A DNA stretch of 64,000 nucleotides from Eutreptiella sp. 'Long Island Sound 2002' (GCA_964036045.1 OZ038385.1:63765670-63829669), one strand, 5' to 3'. Shown: positions 35,134-46,815, numbered from the stretch's first letter. Notes: a model not told the origin generated them from the sequence alone. A program made the numbers and translations.

Positions 35134-36660
35134 TTGACGGTCGCTGCCGACAAGGAACGGTGCCAAAAGGGCACAGCGATTGGCATCTTCCTCATTGAAG
35201 ACGGGTGGCAAGAGATTTTCGAGTGGTTGGATGCCCAATTAGTGATGGCCAAGGGCGTCCCTTACACAAGCACAGCTCAACGATTTCTTCCACGGTTTGA
35301 CATAGCCGAACAGGGATGTCCACCAATGAGCATTTGGTTCCAAAGCCCAAGTCCACTAGCGGTATGGTATAACACAACTCCTATTTCTTTGTGCACTGCG
35401 CCACAATGCACTACATTGTTTGTGTTGTAGGACGTGGAAGGGTGAATTCAAGAGAGGCAACAAAGCACGAGTGCAGAAAAGGAGAGAAGAGGACCCGCAG
35501 AAGCATGGGGGAGGTTCTGTTGAACTCCGCTTTGGTACCGTGATTTGGTAATTTGGTTAAAGGCCGGTCGAAGGCCATGCATGTTAAAGAGGTTGCCTCC
35601 CCCCCACCACCCATGAGTGTCCAAAAGTGCTAACCCCTTGAGTGAGTTGTCTTTCTCAACGATTTCCGTTTTACAGAGAGGGGGGGTTTCACGGCAATGT
35701 GCACACGGTGCAAAAACATGGCCATGAAGCAGATTCTAGGGCCATTCAGTCTGGCATTCTGCACAATCGGATCCCATGAGGTTTGAAGTCTCTTCCTTCC
35801 TGTCGACAACCGAACCCCTGCTTGCAAAACACAAAAGCGTCACATGACTGCAAATTACCCTAATGCCTTCACTCCCTTACATCCCCAACACCTTGCTCCT
35901 CTTTGTGGCTCCAGAGCTCCCTCCCCCTTACCCTATTGCCATTGCCAGTAGGTGTCGGGGCACTAGGAGGTGCAGCACAGAACTACCTCAGGGGCACCTT
36001 CAGTATCAAACATGCAGCCCCAAGCGCCACAACGATGAGGATGCCGTCCAAGTTTGCGATGACGGCACCCTCATGGTTCAAGCATCTCGAAATGTCGCTT
36101 CTCGTGACGTATATATACGCGGGCTGTCTACGCATGTAGGCCTGCGGACATTTCTATGTGCATATATCCCCTTTGGCATCTTTGCCGGAAAGTGTTTGGA
36201 CGTTCGGGGCTCTGCCAGCACGCAAGGGAACGAAGTTAAGTGCAATGAAAAGCCCTTTGCATGCACTTCTCCGAAGGTGCATGCATTTGCCCATGCATGG
36301 CACCATTTGAGGAGTACTGTTGGTTGCATGGAAAAGCCACTCGTTTCTGGTGCTACGTGGAGCGTCCCCGAGAGACATGCATACTTCGTGTGCGGGTGTG
36401 GAGCCCCTTTGCAAGCAACAGCCCGGCAGGTTTTTGTGCAGTCTCCCTCATGTTGCGAGATGCATCCCTCTTCCCTTTTGACACGCAATTTTTAGCCGCC
36501 ATTGCCTTCGCTGCCACCTGCACCAGCCCCCAACAGTGTAAGTGCTGGCTGCATCATCTGTGATGGGGACGCCCCATGAGCCTGGAGCTGGGACCGACAC
36601 TGTGATCCTGCACACGAGCTGACCCCGCTGACCTACGGTGGTGTAACCCCACAATATGGG
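35134..36660. other. Intergenic, no gene seen
   Basis: A 210-codon frame at 35863-36495 overlaps frames of similar length on the other strand and has no domain signature. I do not call it. Confidence 0.4.
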
Positions 36661-36674
36661 TCTTCCCCCATCCA

Positions 36675-36704
36675 ACACACACACACACACACACACTCAC
36701 ACTC
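36675..36704 (+). repeat. (AC)n tract at the 5' edge of the non-LTR element
   Basis: About 12 AC dinucleotides, then TCACACTCAGTATC. The retrotransposon begins directly after it. Confidence 0.85.
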
Positions 36705-36728
36705 AGTATCAAGGTCGTTACCAAACGT

Positions 36729-37775
36729 ATGTCTTGGGAAGTCAAGAGAGACCCGGGTGTGACTGTGATCCCGCCTGAGCATTCCATTCTGCTTTGCTGG
36801 GAACGACCCAGGGACGGAGTTGAAGGAAAGGACACGGAGCCAGAGGTTCTACCTCAGGACAAAGCCGCAATTCGGATAGTGTGCTGCTTAGACCCTTCCG
36901 CACTGCGCGCGGGACAGGACAGCACCAAAGTCAAGGCATCCCGCTGGGCTGAAAACACGTGCTGGGAGCTGACAGCCCCCCTACTCCAGCCGGCTCTCAC
37001 CAGTCCCCCACCCATGCAAGTGGGCAAGAGGGGTAGCAAGTATGAAGTCGCGGTGGTGCTACCAGCGCCCATGGCTAAGCAGGTGCTCTGCAGCAGTGGC
37101 AAAATCGCCGGCCTGGAATACAGGTTGTTTATGAGCAAAACAGTCGATGTCGATGACCTGAAGGCCAACATGGTCTGGGTCAAGCTCCCTCCATCCAACA
37201 AGCGCTCCATTTCGGAGCAGTGGCGCAGATTAAGCAAGCAGCCTTGGTTCGCAGGCCTCATGGCAGGGGACAAGGACGACAGACTCGGGGTACGAGTATG
37301 GGGGGGGGCTGTCTTGCCCGAAACCAGGGAGGAGATCGCAGGACTGTTGGGCATACAACTCACCCCCCCAGTGACACGAGTGAGAGTGAGAGGCTATGGT
37401 ATTTCTATGGGCCTTGTCTCAGGGTCGCAGTCTGCGGCCCAAAGGGAGGCTGACCGCGTTTTCGGCGCCAACACTGTCAAAGTGCAACGATGTCAACACC
37501 TGAAACACAGTGGGCTGATCAACCCTGTGTTTGATATGGATATTACGGGAGTCCCCCCAGACTGGGAGGGCTGCACTGCACCGGCGAAAGATTCGCGGAT
37601 GCCTGTCCGTAGGTGGCACCTATGTCTGCGTAAATCCACTGGCCCCTCATACACCCCAGTGGGGAAAAACACGACGCTCCCTGCGATCCAGGGGTGTGTC
37701 TTGCCTGATGATGAAGAAATGGAGGACTCGCCTGCAGGAGCCCCTGCGGCAGAGGAGGATGAGAGCATTCTCTGA
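36729..37775 (+). CDS. Non-LTR retrotransposon ORF1
   Basis: An uninterrupted frame of 348 codons starting ATG 36729 (MSWEVKRDPGVTVIPPE) and ending EEDESIL at TGA 37775. It sits where ORF1, the RNA-binding/chaperone protein, lies in two-ORF LINEs. I see no CCHC knuckle, RRM or coiled coil. The centre (about 100-290) is mixed alpha/beta in character with LPAPMAKQVLCSSG, MVWVKLPPSNKRS and VRVRGYGISMGLVSG. A run of about 14 C lies immediately downstream, before ORF2. Confidence 0.65.
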   Translation: MSWEVKRDPGVTVIPPEHSILLCWERPRDGVEGKDTEPEVLPQDKAAIRIVCCLDPSALRAGQDSTKVKASRWAENTCWELTAPLLQPALTSPPPMQVGKRGSKYEVAVVLPAPMAKQVLCSSGKIAGLEYRLFMSKTVDVDDLKANMVWVKLPPSNKRSISEQWRRLSKQPWFAGLMAGDKDDRLGVRVWGGAVLPETREEIAGLLGIQLTPPVTRVRVRGYGISMGLVSGSQSAAQREADRVFGANTVKVQRCQHLKHSGLINPVFDMDITGVPPDWEGCTAPAKDSRMPVRRWHLCLRKSTGPSYTPVGKNTTLPAIQGCVLPDDEEMEDSPAGAPAAEEDESIL

Positions 37776-37807
37776 ACCCCCCCCCCCCCCCTGGAAGATG
37801 GCACTGA

Positions 37808-40800
37808 GTCACAGGTCCTCTAAAATTCGTTCAGACAAACGTTACCTCTTTGCGCGTTCATCACGAGGACGTATTCAATTTTCAGGCAGATGTGATTGGA
37901 ATGGAAGAAACCCGGCTCACTGAGGCTGGGCAACGCTGCATGAGGGCAATTGCAAAAGATTGGGGCTGGGAATGCCACTGGGGAAAACCCCTGGGCTCCC
38001 CAACGGGGGGCATCTGGGGAGCTCCCCAAGGAGGGGTGGGACTTTTGTTCAGGAAGGGCTGGAGTGTCCGCAAGGTTGAGCCAGATCCAGACGACCCGAT
38101 TGCCTGCAGGCTGTGGCATTCGGGGCGCTGGCTACACACACGGGCAGGAATCGGTGCAGGGCACTGTGTGCTGAACATATTTGTAGCCTATGGCATACCA
38201 GGCAACGAATCTTTGAACCAGGAGTTCTGGGAGCAGGTGGTCTGCTATATGAGCAAACTAGGCAATGCCGGATGCATCCTGCTAACGGACGCAAATTTCA
38301 ATTTCGACCTGCTGCACAAAGTTCCTGCCGCACTCCTGACGGCGCTGGCAGACGGCTGGCTGGTGGATGCCGACCGCACTTTTAGCGTTCTCCATGGCAC
38401 GCCATGTGCATGTGGCTTCACGACAGCAGGCAAACCCCCCAACCGCATTGACGGCCTCCTGGTCACCCCAGCACAAGCAGGCACGTTGACTGATGTCACA
38501 GCGCTGAAGTCTCATTCCCTCCCTGGGCATGCTCCAGTGTGCTTCACTTTCTCGCTTGACGCACCAATGCAGAAAGTTGTTAAAATGAAGAAACTGCCTC
38601 CTTTCTCCCCCCCCCCCAGATCAGCTGAGGACACTCAGAAAATCTGTGACTCGCTGCTCCGGCCACACAAGGCAGGTTGGAATGCCCTGCTGCAACAAGG
38701 GAATGTCAATGACATTTGGAACAGGTGGACCTGGCTGGCCGAGGAAGTAGGCATGGCGCTCACATGCACGCATCTTACACTGGACACCCCCAGCCCCACA
38801 CTCCCGTTTGCACCCAAGAGTGCCCCACGGGGACGTGGCACGGAGCGAATGTTGCAGGACACTACGCTAGCTCCGACAGGCCTGGCGCCCAACGGCGGCC
38901 CACGCACGCGCATACTTTCCAAAATCACGGGGACCTTGGGAGCCCTTCGTTCGGTCATCCAGTGGCAACGTGCCCAGCTGGGCATCAGGGGCAAACGAGT
39001 CCCGGCATCCGCCAAACGCAAAGCCAGCCAGGTTTTCAGGCCAGGGGTGGTGCCCAGACAGGTGGAACTATCGTGGCAGGCCGCGTGCCGCCGCATGCGC
39101 AAAACAGCGCTGGCCTTTCGTGAGGACCTGCTGCTTCATGAATTTGTGGCCAGTGCCCCTGACCCCTCCCTCCCACTCATACGCCCCCTGCCAACGCTGG
39201 TAGACTGCATGTCGCTGTATGACAGCCTGTGCGCACTGGGGAAGAGATATGCCCGATATGAAGAGCGCACGCGCATTGATAAATGGAAATCCAAAATGGA
39301 CCAGGCCTGGCTGGACAGGCCAAAGGAGGTTTATCAGTGGATACAGAACGAGTACCAACCTCCTCTGGTTATGCTCCTGGACCCAGACACAAGCCAACCA
39401 ACGGCGAACATCCCCCGCATGGATGAAATTCTTCATGCCTCTTGGGACCAGGTTATGCGAAAATATGCAGACACCCCAGAGCCAGACGTGCACGCTTTTG
39501 CACAGAAATATGATAAGTTTCTGATAAAGGGAGTGCAGATGCAGTCCACCCCTATCACAGGGTCCCGGCTCGCGCAACGCCTTAGAAAAATGGGTGTTCA
39601 CACAGCCACCGGCCTGGATGGCTGGTGTGTTTCGGACGTACTACTGCTGCCCACCTGTCTGCTGGACATGCTGTCAGAAATTCTGTTTCTAGTTGAGGCA
39701 ACAGGAACCTGGCCCAGGGTCCTGGCGAGGGGATACGTCTCGCTGATCCCGAAAGGGGAAGGGATGATGCCGATGCAGCAACGCCCACTGTCCGTACTGT
39801 CCCAGATCTATAGGGTCTGGGCAGGGATCAGGTTAGAAGAGTGCATGGTGTGGCAGGAACTGTGGATCCACCCGCACGCTTACGGTTTTCGCAAGAAGCG
39901 CGGCGCCACTGATGCGGCCGCCTTTATCTCCATGCTCATTGAGCTACACAAACTGATGAAAGCAGTTCTGCATGGTTTTGGATTAGACTACATAAAATGC
40001 TTCGATTTAATCCCACAATCCATTGTACTGCATATTGCACTGACGCAGGGGATGGATTTGGGCACACACAGGGCCCTCTCTGGCATGTATCGCACTCTCA
40101 CAAGGTGCTTTAAAATAATGGGGTGTTTGGCCAGTTTTTTCGATGCCACCAATGGCATCCTCCAGGGCTGCCCATTGAGTGTGATACTCATCAATCTCCT
40201 GACCTCGGTCTGGAAGCGGGTGCTGGATGCACAGCAACAGGGCATCAAAGTCGCAGTACAGGCCCTCCCCCCCAGCGATCAGCCAGCGCAGGCCCTGCAC
40301 TTCATCCTAACTGCCCTTGGGTATGCGGATGACACTTATGGGTTTGCAGCCTGAAGCAATACCCTCACCCCCCTGCTAGACTGCACCACTGACTGGCTTG
40401 AGGACACGGGTCAAGGGGTGAACGCGAAGAAATCTGTCGGTTTTTCGTCAGACGCCCGTCACCCAGTGAAGGCAGCATTACAGGGGGTGCCCTTCCCTAT
40501 CTCTTCTGAGTTTAAGTCCCTGGGCGCGGGGGTCCGCACCACGGACGCGACTTGTTCGGGACCGCTCATCAAGAAAAGGATTTCCAGAGCCTGCAGCCTC
40601 CTGGATAGGGTGCATGGCGCTCAGGGCAATTTTGAAAGGAGATGCGACATCATCTCCACAATGATCACGGCCACTGGCCTGCACGCAGCAGAAATAGTGC
40701 CACTTCAGCCCAGAGACCTCCTGCCCTTCGAGACTAAGGTCATGCAGACCATTTGGGGACGGTCACGGCCCGGTAGGGCCAAAGAAATTTTTTTCACCTT

Positions 40801-42919
40801 GCTGTGCAAAGGGCACCGGATTGCACCCACCCTGGTACTTAAGTATCATCGCATCCTGTGGCTATCCCAGCTGTGTCGCACCAGGGGTGCTGGACAGATC
40901 ACAGCCCAGGCCATTTGGGAGATGACATCATTTCACAAAGGCTCCGGCCCATACGGCCGAGCCATGTCCACAGCACAGGAGTGTGGCTGGGTCGCTACGC
41001 GGGGATGGTGGGGATGGAAAGTGCCTGGGCGCCAGGAACCCCTCCTCCTATACGGGGATAAAAACACTGTCAAGCACGAGGTACGTGAGCAGCTGCGCTC
41101 GCAAATGCTGGACAGCCTGGTTCAGAGGCGTCCCCGCCTGTTCGCGGGGGCTCATTACACCACATGCCGGCGCCTGATCCAGCCCAGCATAGCGTCATTT
41201 GCCACAGAGCTACAGTGCTCTCTCCTGCGGAGCATCCTATCAGGAGCAACCTGGACAGCCCTCCGGGCCTATCAACGTGGCATGCGAGCCACATCCACGT
41301 GCCCGTACTGCGGCAATGCTCCGGAAAACGAGGAGCACATTTTTTGGCAGTGTTCAGCCTGGAGCACGGTGCGGGACACCCACCTGCCGGGCATCAGGAC
41401 GGCGGCAGCACAGATCACAGGCCTTCCCCTCATGGACCAGTGGCCCTCATGTTTACGACTTTGTGGGTTAGCCCCAGAGTTAGACACAGACAGCGTCAAG
41501 TCAGGGACAGCGCTCGCATTCATGACAGCTCTGCACAATATGTTAGTAGCCGTCTTGCAGGCCCGCAAGTTACGAGACACACAATCCCCCATGCTTTTCA
41601 TGGGGTCGAGCCTCTCACAGCAGCTTCGGCAATACCCGTACCACCAACTGGTGGGACCCCTCCCCAGACCGGAAGACAAAGGGTTACTTCTTTTGCGTAC
41701 CCCTAAGAAGGTGGAATGGCAGTGGGAAATGCCCTTTTTGGCGGACCTGCTGCGCTGGCTGAGGGAACTGCACTGGGCCCCTGAACCAGGCACGGTGACG
41801 TTCTTGGAACTTGCACTGGACTTTGAGGAATTTGCGCAACGCACCCTCCCACACGCTCCACAGGCAAAATTTAAGGGCACCACCCTTTCGCTGCAAGAGA
41901 GAGGCCGGGTCTTACGACTGGCAATGGCAAATGCGCAGCGCCTGGTCACCAAAGGCCATTTGCATCCGGCGCGTGTGGTCACACGCTGCAGCTCTTTAGT
42001 TCCTTTGGGGGGGCCGGCACTCTGCGGCCTGAACTGCCGCCCTTATTTCACTTGCCGCAGTGCCATGAACATGCACGTTCAGCAGTTAGCGGCATACTGT
42101 GAGCGCACATGGGCCACCAAGGTTGGTCTCAACAGGATACACAAATTGCGCCCGCACACACACAGGCCACGCAGAACAGCGCAGGAAGTGGAGGAGCATC
42201 GGCTACAGCGTGCACTCCAGGGGAATCTGCAGTTGGGGCTGGCCCCGCCCTCGGAGCAGACCACTTTTGCCAAAGGGGGGGGGGGCTGCTCCTCCTTTGC
42301 AGCTGATTTCTTCCCTGTGATAGGGGATGGGAAGCTCCCACAGCGCCCCTACACCAGGACACGCAGGCGCGCAAACACACACAGGGGGCCACCACCGGCG
42401 CCGCCGGCTGATCCGTCAAAGTGTGCCCAGCACTCGGCTGACGCATGCACGACCTGCAAGAGATTTCGGCGCACAGCTGAAGCGTGCTGTGCGCTGGGAC
42501 ATCACGCTGATGACCACATAGCACGCAGACCGCAACTGCAACTGTGCCCACTGCATGGCCTGCCACCGTGCCCGAGGTGCACACTCAAGCAAAGGGGAGT
42601 GCGCCACTGCTGTCAGCGGGGACACCATAAAGTGTGCACCCCAGTGCCTGCGCGCCGGAAACGCCCACTTGCTGCACATGCACAACTGCCCAACAAACGA
42701 CCACGCCTGCAAGGGCCTGCACGTATCTCAACGGGTCTGCTGAGGTCCCCACACCAACCCCCCACCCCTCCAGCCCCCAAGCGCAGGAGGCCGAAAACAC
42801 CCCCCCCTCCGTCCCCACCTGCCCCAGTTCCACGGGGGCTGGAGGAGACCGTGGCCGAGGATGTCGCCCGCCCGCTTTTCGTGACGAGGCACGGGAGAGC
42901 AAACACTCTGGATACTTAG
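37808..42919 (+). pseudogene. Non-LTR ORF2: endonuclease-reverse transcriptase, one in-frame stop
   Basis: One frame runs from after a stop at 37805-37807 to TAG 42919, broken only by TGA at 40352-40354. The APE-like endonuclease opens with FVQTNVTSL and has MEETRL, LTDANFNF, NRIDGLLV and LPGHAPV. The reverse transcriptase follows: GYVSLIPKGEG, GLDYIKCFDLIP (motif A), GILQGCPLSVIL (motif B) and YADDTYGFAA (motif C), with the stop directly after this last box. Beyond the stop come the thumb, a CCHC finger (CPYCGNAPENEEHIFWQC) and an unusual Cys/His-rich tail at about 42418-42640 (CAQH, CTTC, CCALGHH, CPLH, CPRC, CCQRGHH). There is no ATG near the frame start; the first initiator may be non-AUG or coupled to ORF1 termination across the C run. 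Confidence 0.85.
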
Positions 42920-43050
42920 CCAGTAAAATACAGAGGTTCTGATTCCGCAGAAGGGAGGGAAACAACGTCACAAAGAGGCCTCAGCAGACCTGAGCCAAAT
43001 GGGGCGTCCAGCCCAACGCTGCACAAGGATCCACCTCTAAAAGTACAGAT

Positions 43051-43078
<28 letters not shown>
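43051..43078 (+). repeat. (CA)n tract at the 3' end of the non-LTR element
   Basis: About 14 CA dinucleotides directly after the element's last bases, AAAAGTACAGAT. Confidence 0.95.
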
Positions 43079-43079
<1 letters not shown>

Positions 43080-43081
<2 letters not shown>

Positions 43082-43240
43082 GAATTTAGGCTGTTGAATC
43101 CGCACTTTGAGCATGAATTGAATTACTACGACGTCACACACGCGCGCGTGCACGCACACACTGTAGGATCGCATAGGAGTTGAACCTCGCAATTTGAGCA
43201 TGATTGGAACTGATACCTTGGCACACATACACAACACACG
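43080..43240 (+). repeat. Flank unit GTTGAACCTCGCA-x-TTTGAGCATG
   Basis: Two copies of a unit of about 30 bp (43093-43122, diverged, and 43179-43210), GTTGAACCTCGCA then TTTGAGCATGATTGGA. The same unit lies downstream of the truncated element (58254-58283). It is either a host repeat carrying AC tracts or an external part of the element. Confidence 0.7.
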
Positions 43241-43247
43241 TACACGT

Positions 43248-43249
<2 letters not shown>

Positions 43250-43312
<63 letters not shown>
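43250..43312 (+). repeat. (CA)n microsatellite
   Basis: About 30 uninterrupted CA dinucleotides, with further CA-rich sequence from 43222. Confidence 0.97.
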
Positions 43313-43313
<1 letters not shown>

Positions 43314-43971
43314 GTGGCAACAAGAATGTGTCATGGACGCGCTGCGACCGAGGTCACAGTGCCCTCCATCGATGGACGTTCTCACCAAGGTGATACATAC
43401 ACTGACAATACTGGAGCCATTTTCCGAGCCCCTTGATACACCGAAGATGTCTGTCTGTTGTATCAACTGCCCATCCGCGCTTTCTGATGGGCCTCCAGGT
43501 TCCAGCAATTGAGATGGGTTGTTCCATGTGGAGTACACCGACCCAAGTTCCCCTGGAATTCCTACATAGGCTCACAGTTGGTGTGCAGTTGTTAGTCCTG
43601 GCGAGGGGAAATGACACACCTCCAGAGCTGCCCAAAGACTAAGTGGAAGCGCCAGCGTCCAGAAGCCCCCTATTTGCTGCAGGCCCCCTGGTCTTATCTC
43701 AGACCATTTCGATACCATCCATCCTGTTCCCTCCCAACTACTGAGCAATATTGATCAGTCTGCATGCCTCATGTTGCCCCTACCGCACCGTGCAGCCCTG
43801 CATGTCCATGCTCCAGTATACTGCGCAAGGGCCTCCCAATGAGGCGTGCTTGCCTCAGCGCACGGAGGCTGATGACCAACACGACACTATTACGAAAGTT
43901 GCAAGTGCTGTTGCACCTTTCGCTGCTGTGTCACACCCCCTGGCGGTCGAAGTGGGGTTGAGACCGACAGG

Positions 43972-44304
43972 TTACACACACAGCCGAAACAAGCGGCCGT
44001 ATTTTGCGAAACAAGATGCCAGTGTGCCCTGCAAGGCAGGCTTCAGGCGTTGTTCTACTTCCTCTGGTGTCCTCCTGTGCCGATGAGTACAGACCCTCTG
44101 TGTGTATGGGTGTAGGGTGGCAACCTTGGTTTCCCAGGACTTTTCGCAATATCGAGCAAGTTTGCACATGTGCTTTATCTCGAAAAGGCTCATGCCGGCG
44201 TCCGACTTCATGATGCTCTCGGCGAAAGGGGAGTATTCGGAACGACGTTTTGCACAGATTTTACCCAATTTTTGGTGACGGCAATTTTTCCAGCCGCCTG
44301 GCAC
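43972..44304 (-). pseudogene. Decayed non-LTR ORF2 C-terminal fragment, minus strand
   Basis: The minus-strand frame reads IKHMCKLARYCEKSWETKV, then RHRRTPEEVEQRLKPALQG. It aligns with ORF2 of the element at 36.7 kb (MHVQQLAAYCERTWATKV, RPRRTAQEVEEHRLQRALQG). It is therefore an old, diverged relative in opposite orientation, with no RT core left nearby. Confidence 0.7.
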
Positions 44305-45345
44305 CGGCGCAAGTTGGAGATTCTCCGGTTGTCACCGACCCGCGCTTAACACAAATGGCCCTTGTCCAGGGCACCAAACAGAGGCTTGTCTGAATTATAA
44401 GCGACTGCAGAAGTCACCAGCCCTTTGTTACTAAACAGGGCATCATGCCACCAACTTCCAGCGCGGCGGCCGCAGCTGCAGGCCTGCAATTTGCACAAGT
44501 TATGGTAGGGGACAGACTCAGACCTGTGCACGTGGTGCATGTACCAGAGATACAGTCCCACAGCACTTCAAGTGACCATACTTCAGCACAGGTGTTGCAT
44601 AGCACTTGTATGAGGGCTTGGTGGCCAGTTGGTAGCCCAACAGACCATTATTACAGGACTGCGAAAGTGAGAACCAGAGGGTCCCCCGCTGCAAGACGTC
44701 CTTGCACGAAGGCACTTTCGCAGTTTTTATGTGCCATACTCTGTGCGGAAAATGGTCCCCCCATGGGAATACTTCACACTGGCGCCTCCACAGCTTTCCC
44801 GCAGCCCGAACCAGGGTGCTATTGGGCATTTTGGACTGCAGGAGGCTGGTCAATAAGTCATGGGGTATGGAAGCAGCTCGGTCTGTCTCCACTGCTTCCA
44901 CTTCTACAGCCATGCTGTTGCTTTGTCAAAAGCGTGCAGGACGGACTTGAGGGCAATGTTATCAAACTGCGTTTTACAGTTAACCTCGACGAGGCTCTGT
45001 GGCCCCTTCGCAGAGCTGCATCTGTTGGATGGCCCGCCCAATAGACGTTATTCCCACTGTGTTTTCTCCCATCCTGTATTCCGAAAATTCTCGGCAATCA
45101 TACCCCCCCCCCCCCTTGCGCTAACACGGGCTTGTCCAAACACGGAGATCCCCTGTTTCCGCACTTTTGGTCCTTTTTTTGAACCGTCGTTTTTGCGGTT
45201 CTGATCCAATAGAGAACGTGGTTTATAGCTTTGTGCAGGATGCAGGAAGCGTCAATATGGGTGACAAAGCGTTGCTACAGCTATAATTCCATGTGCTCTT
45301 GTACTCTGGGGTGTATGCCAGTCTGTTGGACACTCTTTCATAGTC
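44305..45345. other. Intergenic, no gene seen
   Basis: Frames on both strands (for example 44445-45044) lack recognisable domains. It may include more of the decayed retroelement. A C run lies at 45102-45114. Confidence 0.35.
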
Positions 45346-45694
45346 ATGAACGATTCTCTTTTCGCTGCTGGACAGCCTGTCACATACCAGCGGTACACAA
45401 ACAATGAGTTTGTGCCTGCTGGAGTTTTGGGTCCCTCAACACGAGGTGAGCAGTACATTCACATTGTGTATGAGCGCAACGGCATGAACAAGAGCATCAT
45501 GCACCTCTGGAGCGTGTCTCCTTCCCCATACGATCACCTTCACCCTCGGATGGGGCTCCCTCGCCGCCTCTTTCTGCTCCCAAGGCAGCCCCGAAGCCAG
45601 CCCCAAAAGGCAAGCATGTCCAGCTCTTCAAGATGAAGCGGAAGGTTGGCAAGAGGTTCTATTCAGTGCCTGTCAATCAGAGTGAAAGTGACTG
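45346..45694 (+). pseudogene. Frameshifted protein fragment, unknown family
   Basis: The first frame (from ATG 45346) reads FAAGQPVTYQRYTNNEFVPA, then STRGEQYIHIVYERNG. It then loses protein character near 45480-45500. The next frame picks up as EHHAPLERVSFPIRSPSPSD and ends in a basic Lys-rich tail, KMKRKVGKRFYSVPVNQSESD-like, at TGA 45692-45694. The simplest reading is one small ORF with a single frameshift. I do not recognise the family. Confidence 0.5.
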
Positions 45695-46309
45695 AGTGAC
45701 ACCTGAGTTGTGTGGCTAAAGAAAAATGACTTGTGCTATCATGTTGGGAGGGTTAAGGTTGGACTATGGCTGCAACTTGTGTTCCGCAGTACGTGCCGCG
45801 CGCTAACACGGGCTTGTCCAAACACGGGGACCTCTCGGGGTCCCCATGGTGGGCAGAGATCAATATGGCTACATAACCTAAAGTTTATGCAGTAAACTTG
45901 AGTTTAAATTGGGCAAGGGGGTGGGAGGAGGGCACCTCGTGAACACTCGCCTAGTGTTTGTTTGTTTTGTGGTGTGCCGCTCCCTGGTGGTGGTGGTGAC
46001 GGATGGTGCCGCCGGCACAGCAGCACAATGGTCACGCGACACTACGTTCTTTGGGTTCAGCAATGTCCACGACTGTGCACTGTTGTCTCGTCTACTGTGT
46101 GGATGACAGTGAGGGGAGGTGGAAGGAGGTGCGTGGGGTTTGGTTGGGCGAAGCAGCAAGTGCCAAGCCCATGGGGGGAAAACCAATTTAAACCCTACCT
46201 TCTCAAGATCCCCATGGTGATGCGGTGGAAATGAGCAAACAATGTGTGAAAACAGGTGGAAATGGGTGAAACTGGGTGAAAATATAAAGATGCCATATCC
46301 CGTTGTAGA

Positions 46310-46815
46310 AGAAGCATCAAAACCTGCTGTCAAACAACACCGATGCCCAAAGTATCACAAAGTATGGGTTTGTAGTACGGCTAGACGCCCAAATAGTCGC
46401 ACTGCGTGCGCACTGCCCTTGAGAAGTTGCCCAAGTGTGACAAGTGCGATATGCAATATTGTACGGAGTGCATTGACATGCACACATGTGACCAAGTAAC
46501 GGTTGTTTCATTCTACAAGTGGGTCACATTCTGCCACAAGTTGTGCACACAAGTTGCTCTTTTGAGATTGTTCTAAGCGAACAATGAAACCGATGAAACC
46601 TTGCATGTTGTTGAGGGTGTGATGCCCGGGGTGGCCACCATCGCCGTTCATGGCTTTTACCATTTTGCATGATGTCTCAAGGGAAGGTAGCTTGCAACTG
46701 TCTCAAGCTAGGGTAGCTAGGGTGGCCTCATTTTGAGGGTGTTTGGAAAGGGTTAGTCTGGGGGCTCTTCACGGCAGAATCTAGTTGAAAAGTAGCACGC
46801 AGTGTAAGGACCCTC
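46310..46815 (+). repeat. Diverged E-related element with half of the Cys/His ORF
   Basis: It includes the TATGGGT/AGACGCCCAAATAG motif (46358-46395), a coding remnant (46418-46576) and a tail. The tail (GGTAGCTTGCAACTGTCTC to AAAAGTAGCACGCAGTG) aligns with the tail at 59865-59990 and, more loosely, with the E right end (AAAAGTAGTGCGCCGGG). Confidence 0.6.
46418..46576 (+). pseudogene. Cys/His domain remnant
   Basis: The frame reads LEKLPKCDKCDMQYCTECID then MHTCDQVTVV, to TAA at 46574-46576. It matches the second half of the domain in E1, E2 and 59540-59696, with C-x2-C-x4-C-x2-C-x3-H-x-C spacing. The first CxxC pair is missing, so it is truncated. Confidence 0.65.

Larger units (their letters stand above)
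36705..43050 (+). mobile_element. Non-LTR retrotransposon, near full length, between AC microsatellites
   Basis: This element of about 6.35 kb has two reading frames (ORF1 36729-37775; ORF2 about 37808-42919) and a short 3' UTR ending AAAAGTACAGAT. It has an APE/EEP-type endonuclease and a reverse transcriptase but no RNase H or poly-A tail. Both flanks are AC repeats (36675-36704 and 43051-43078). A 5'-truncated copy at 56379-58191 is also flanked by AC repeats, so target preference for AC microsatellites is likely. ORF2 contains one in-frame TGA, so this copy may be inactive. Confidence 0.88.

Noticed and set aside
35863-36495. 210-codon frame as a gene
   Set aside because: There is no domain, signal or conserved pattern, and comparable frames lie on the opposite strand.
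44445-45044. 199-codon plus-strand frame as a gene
   Set aside because: There is no recognisable domain, and the neighbouring minus-strand sequence is a decayed retroelement, so this is probably antisense to debris.
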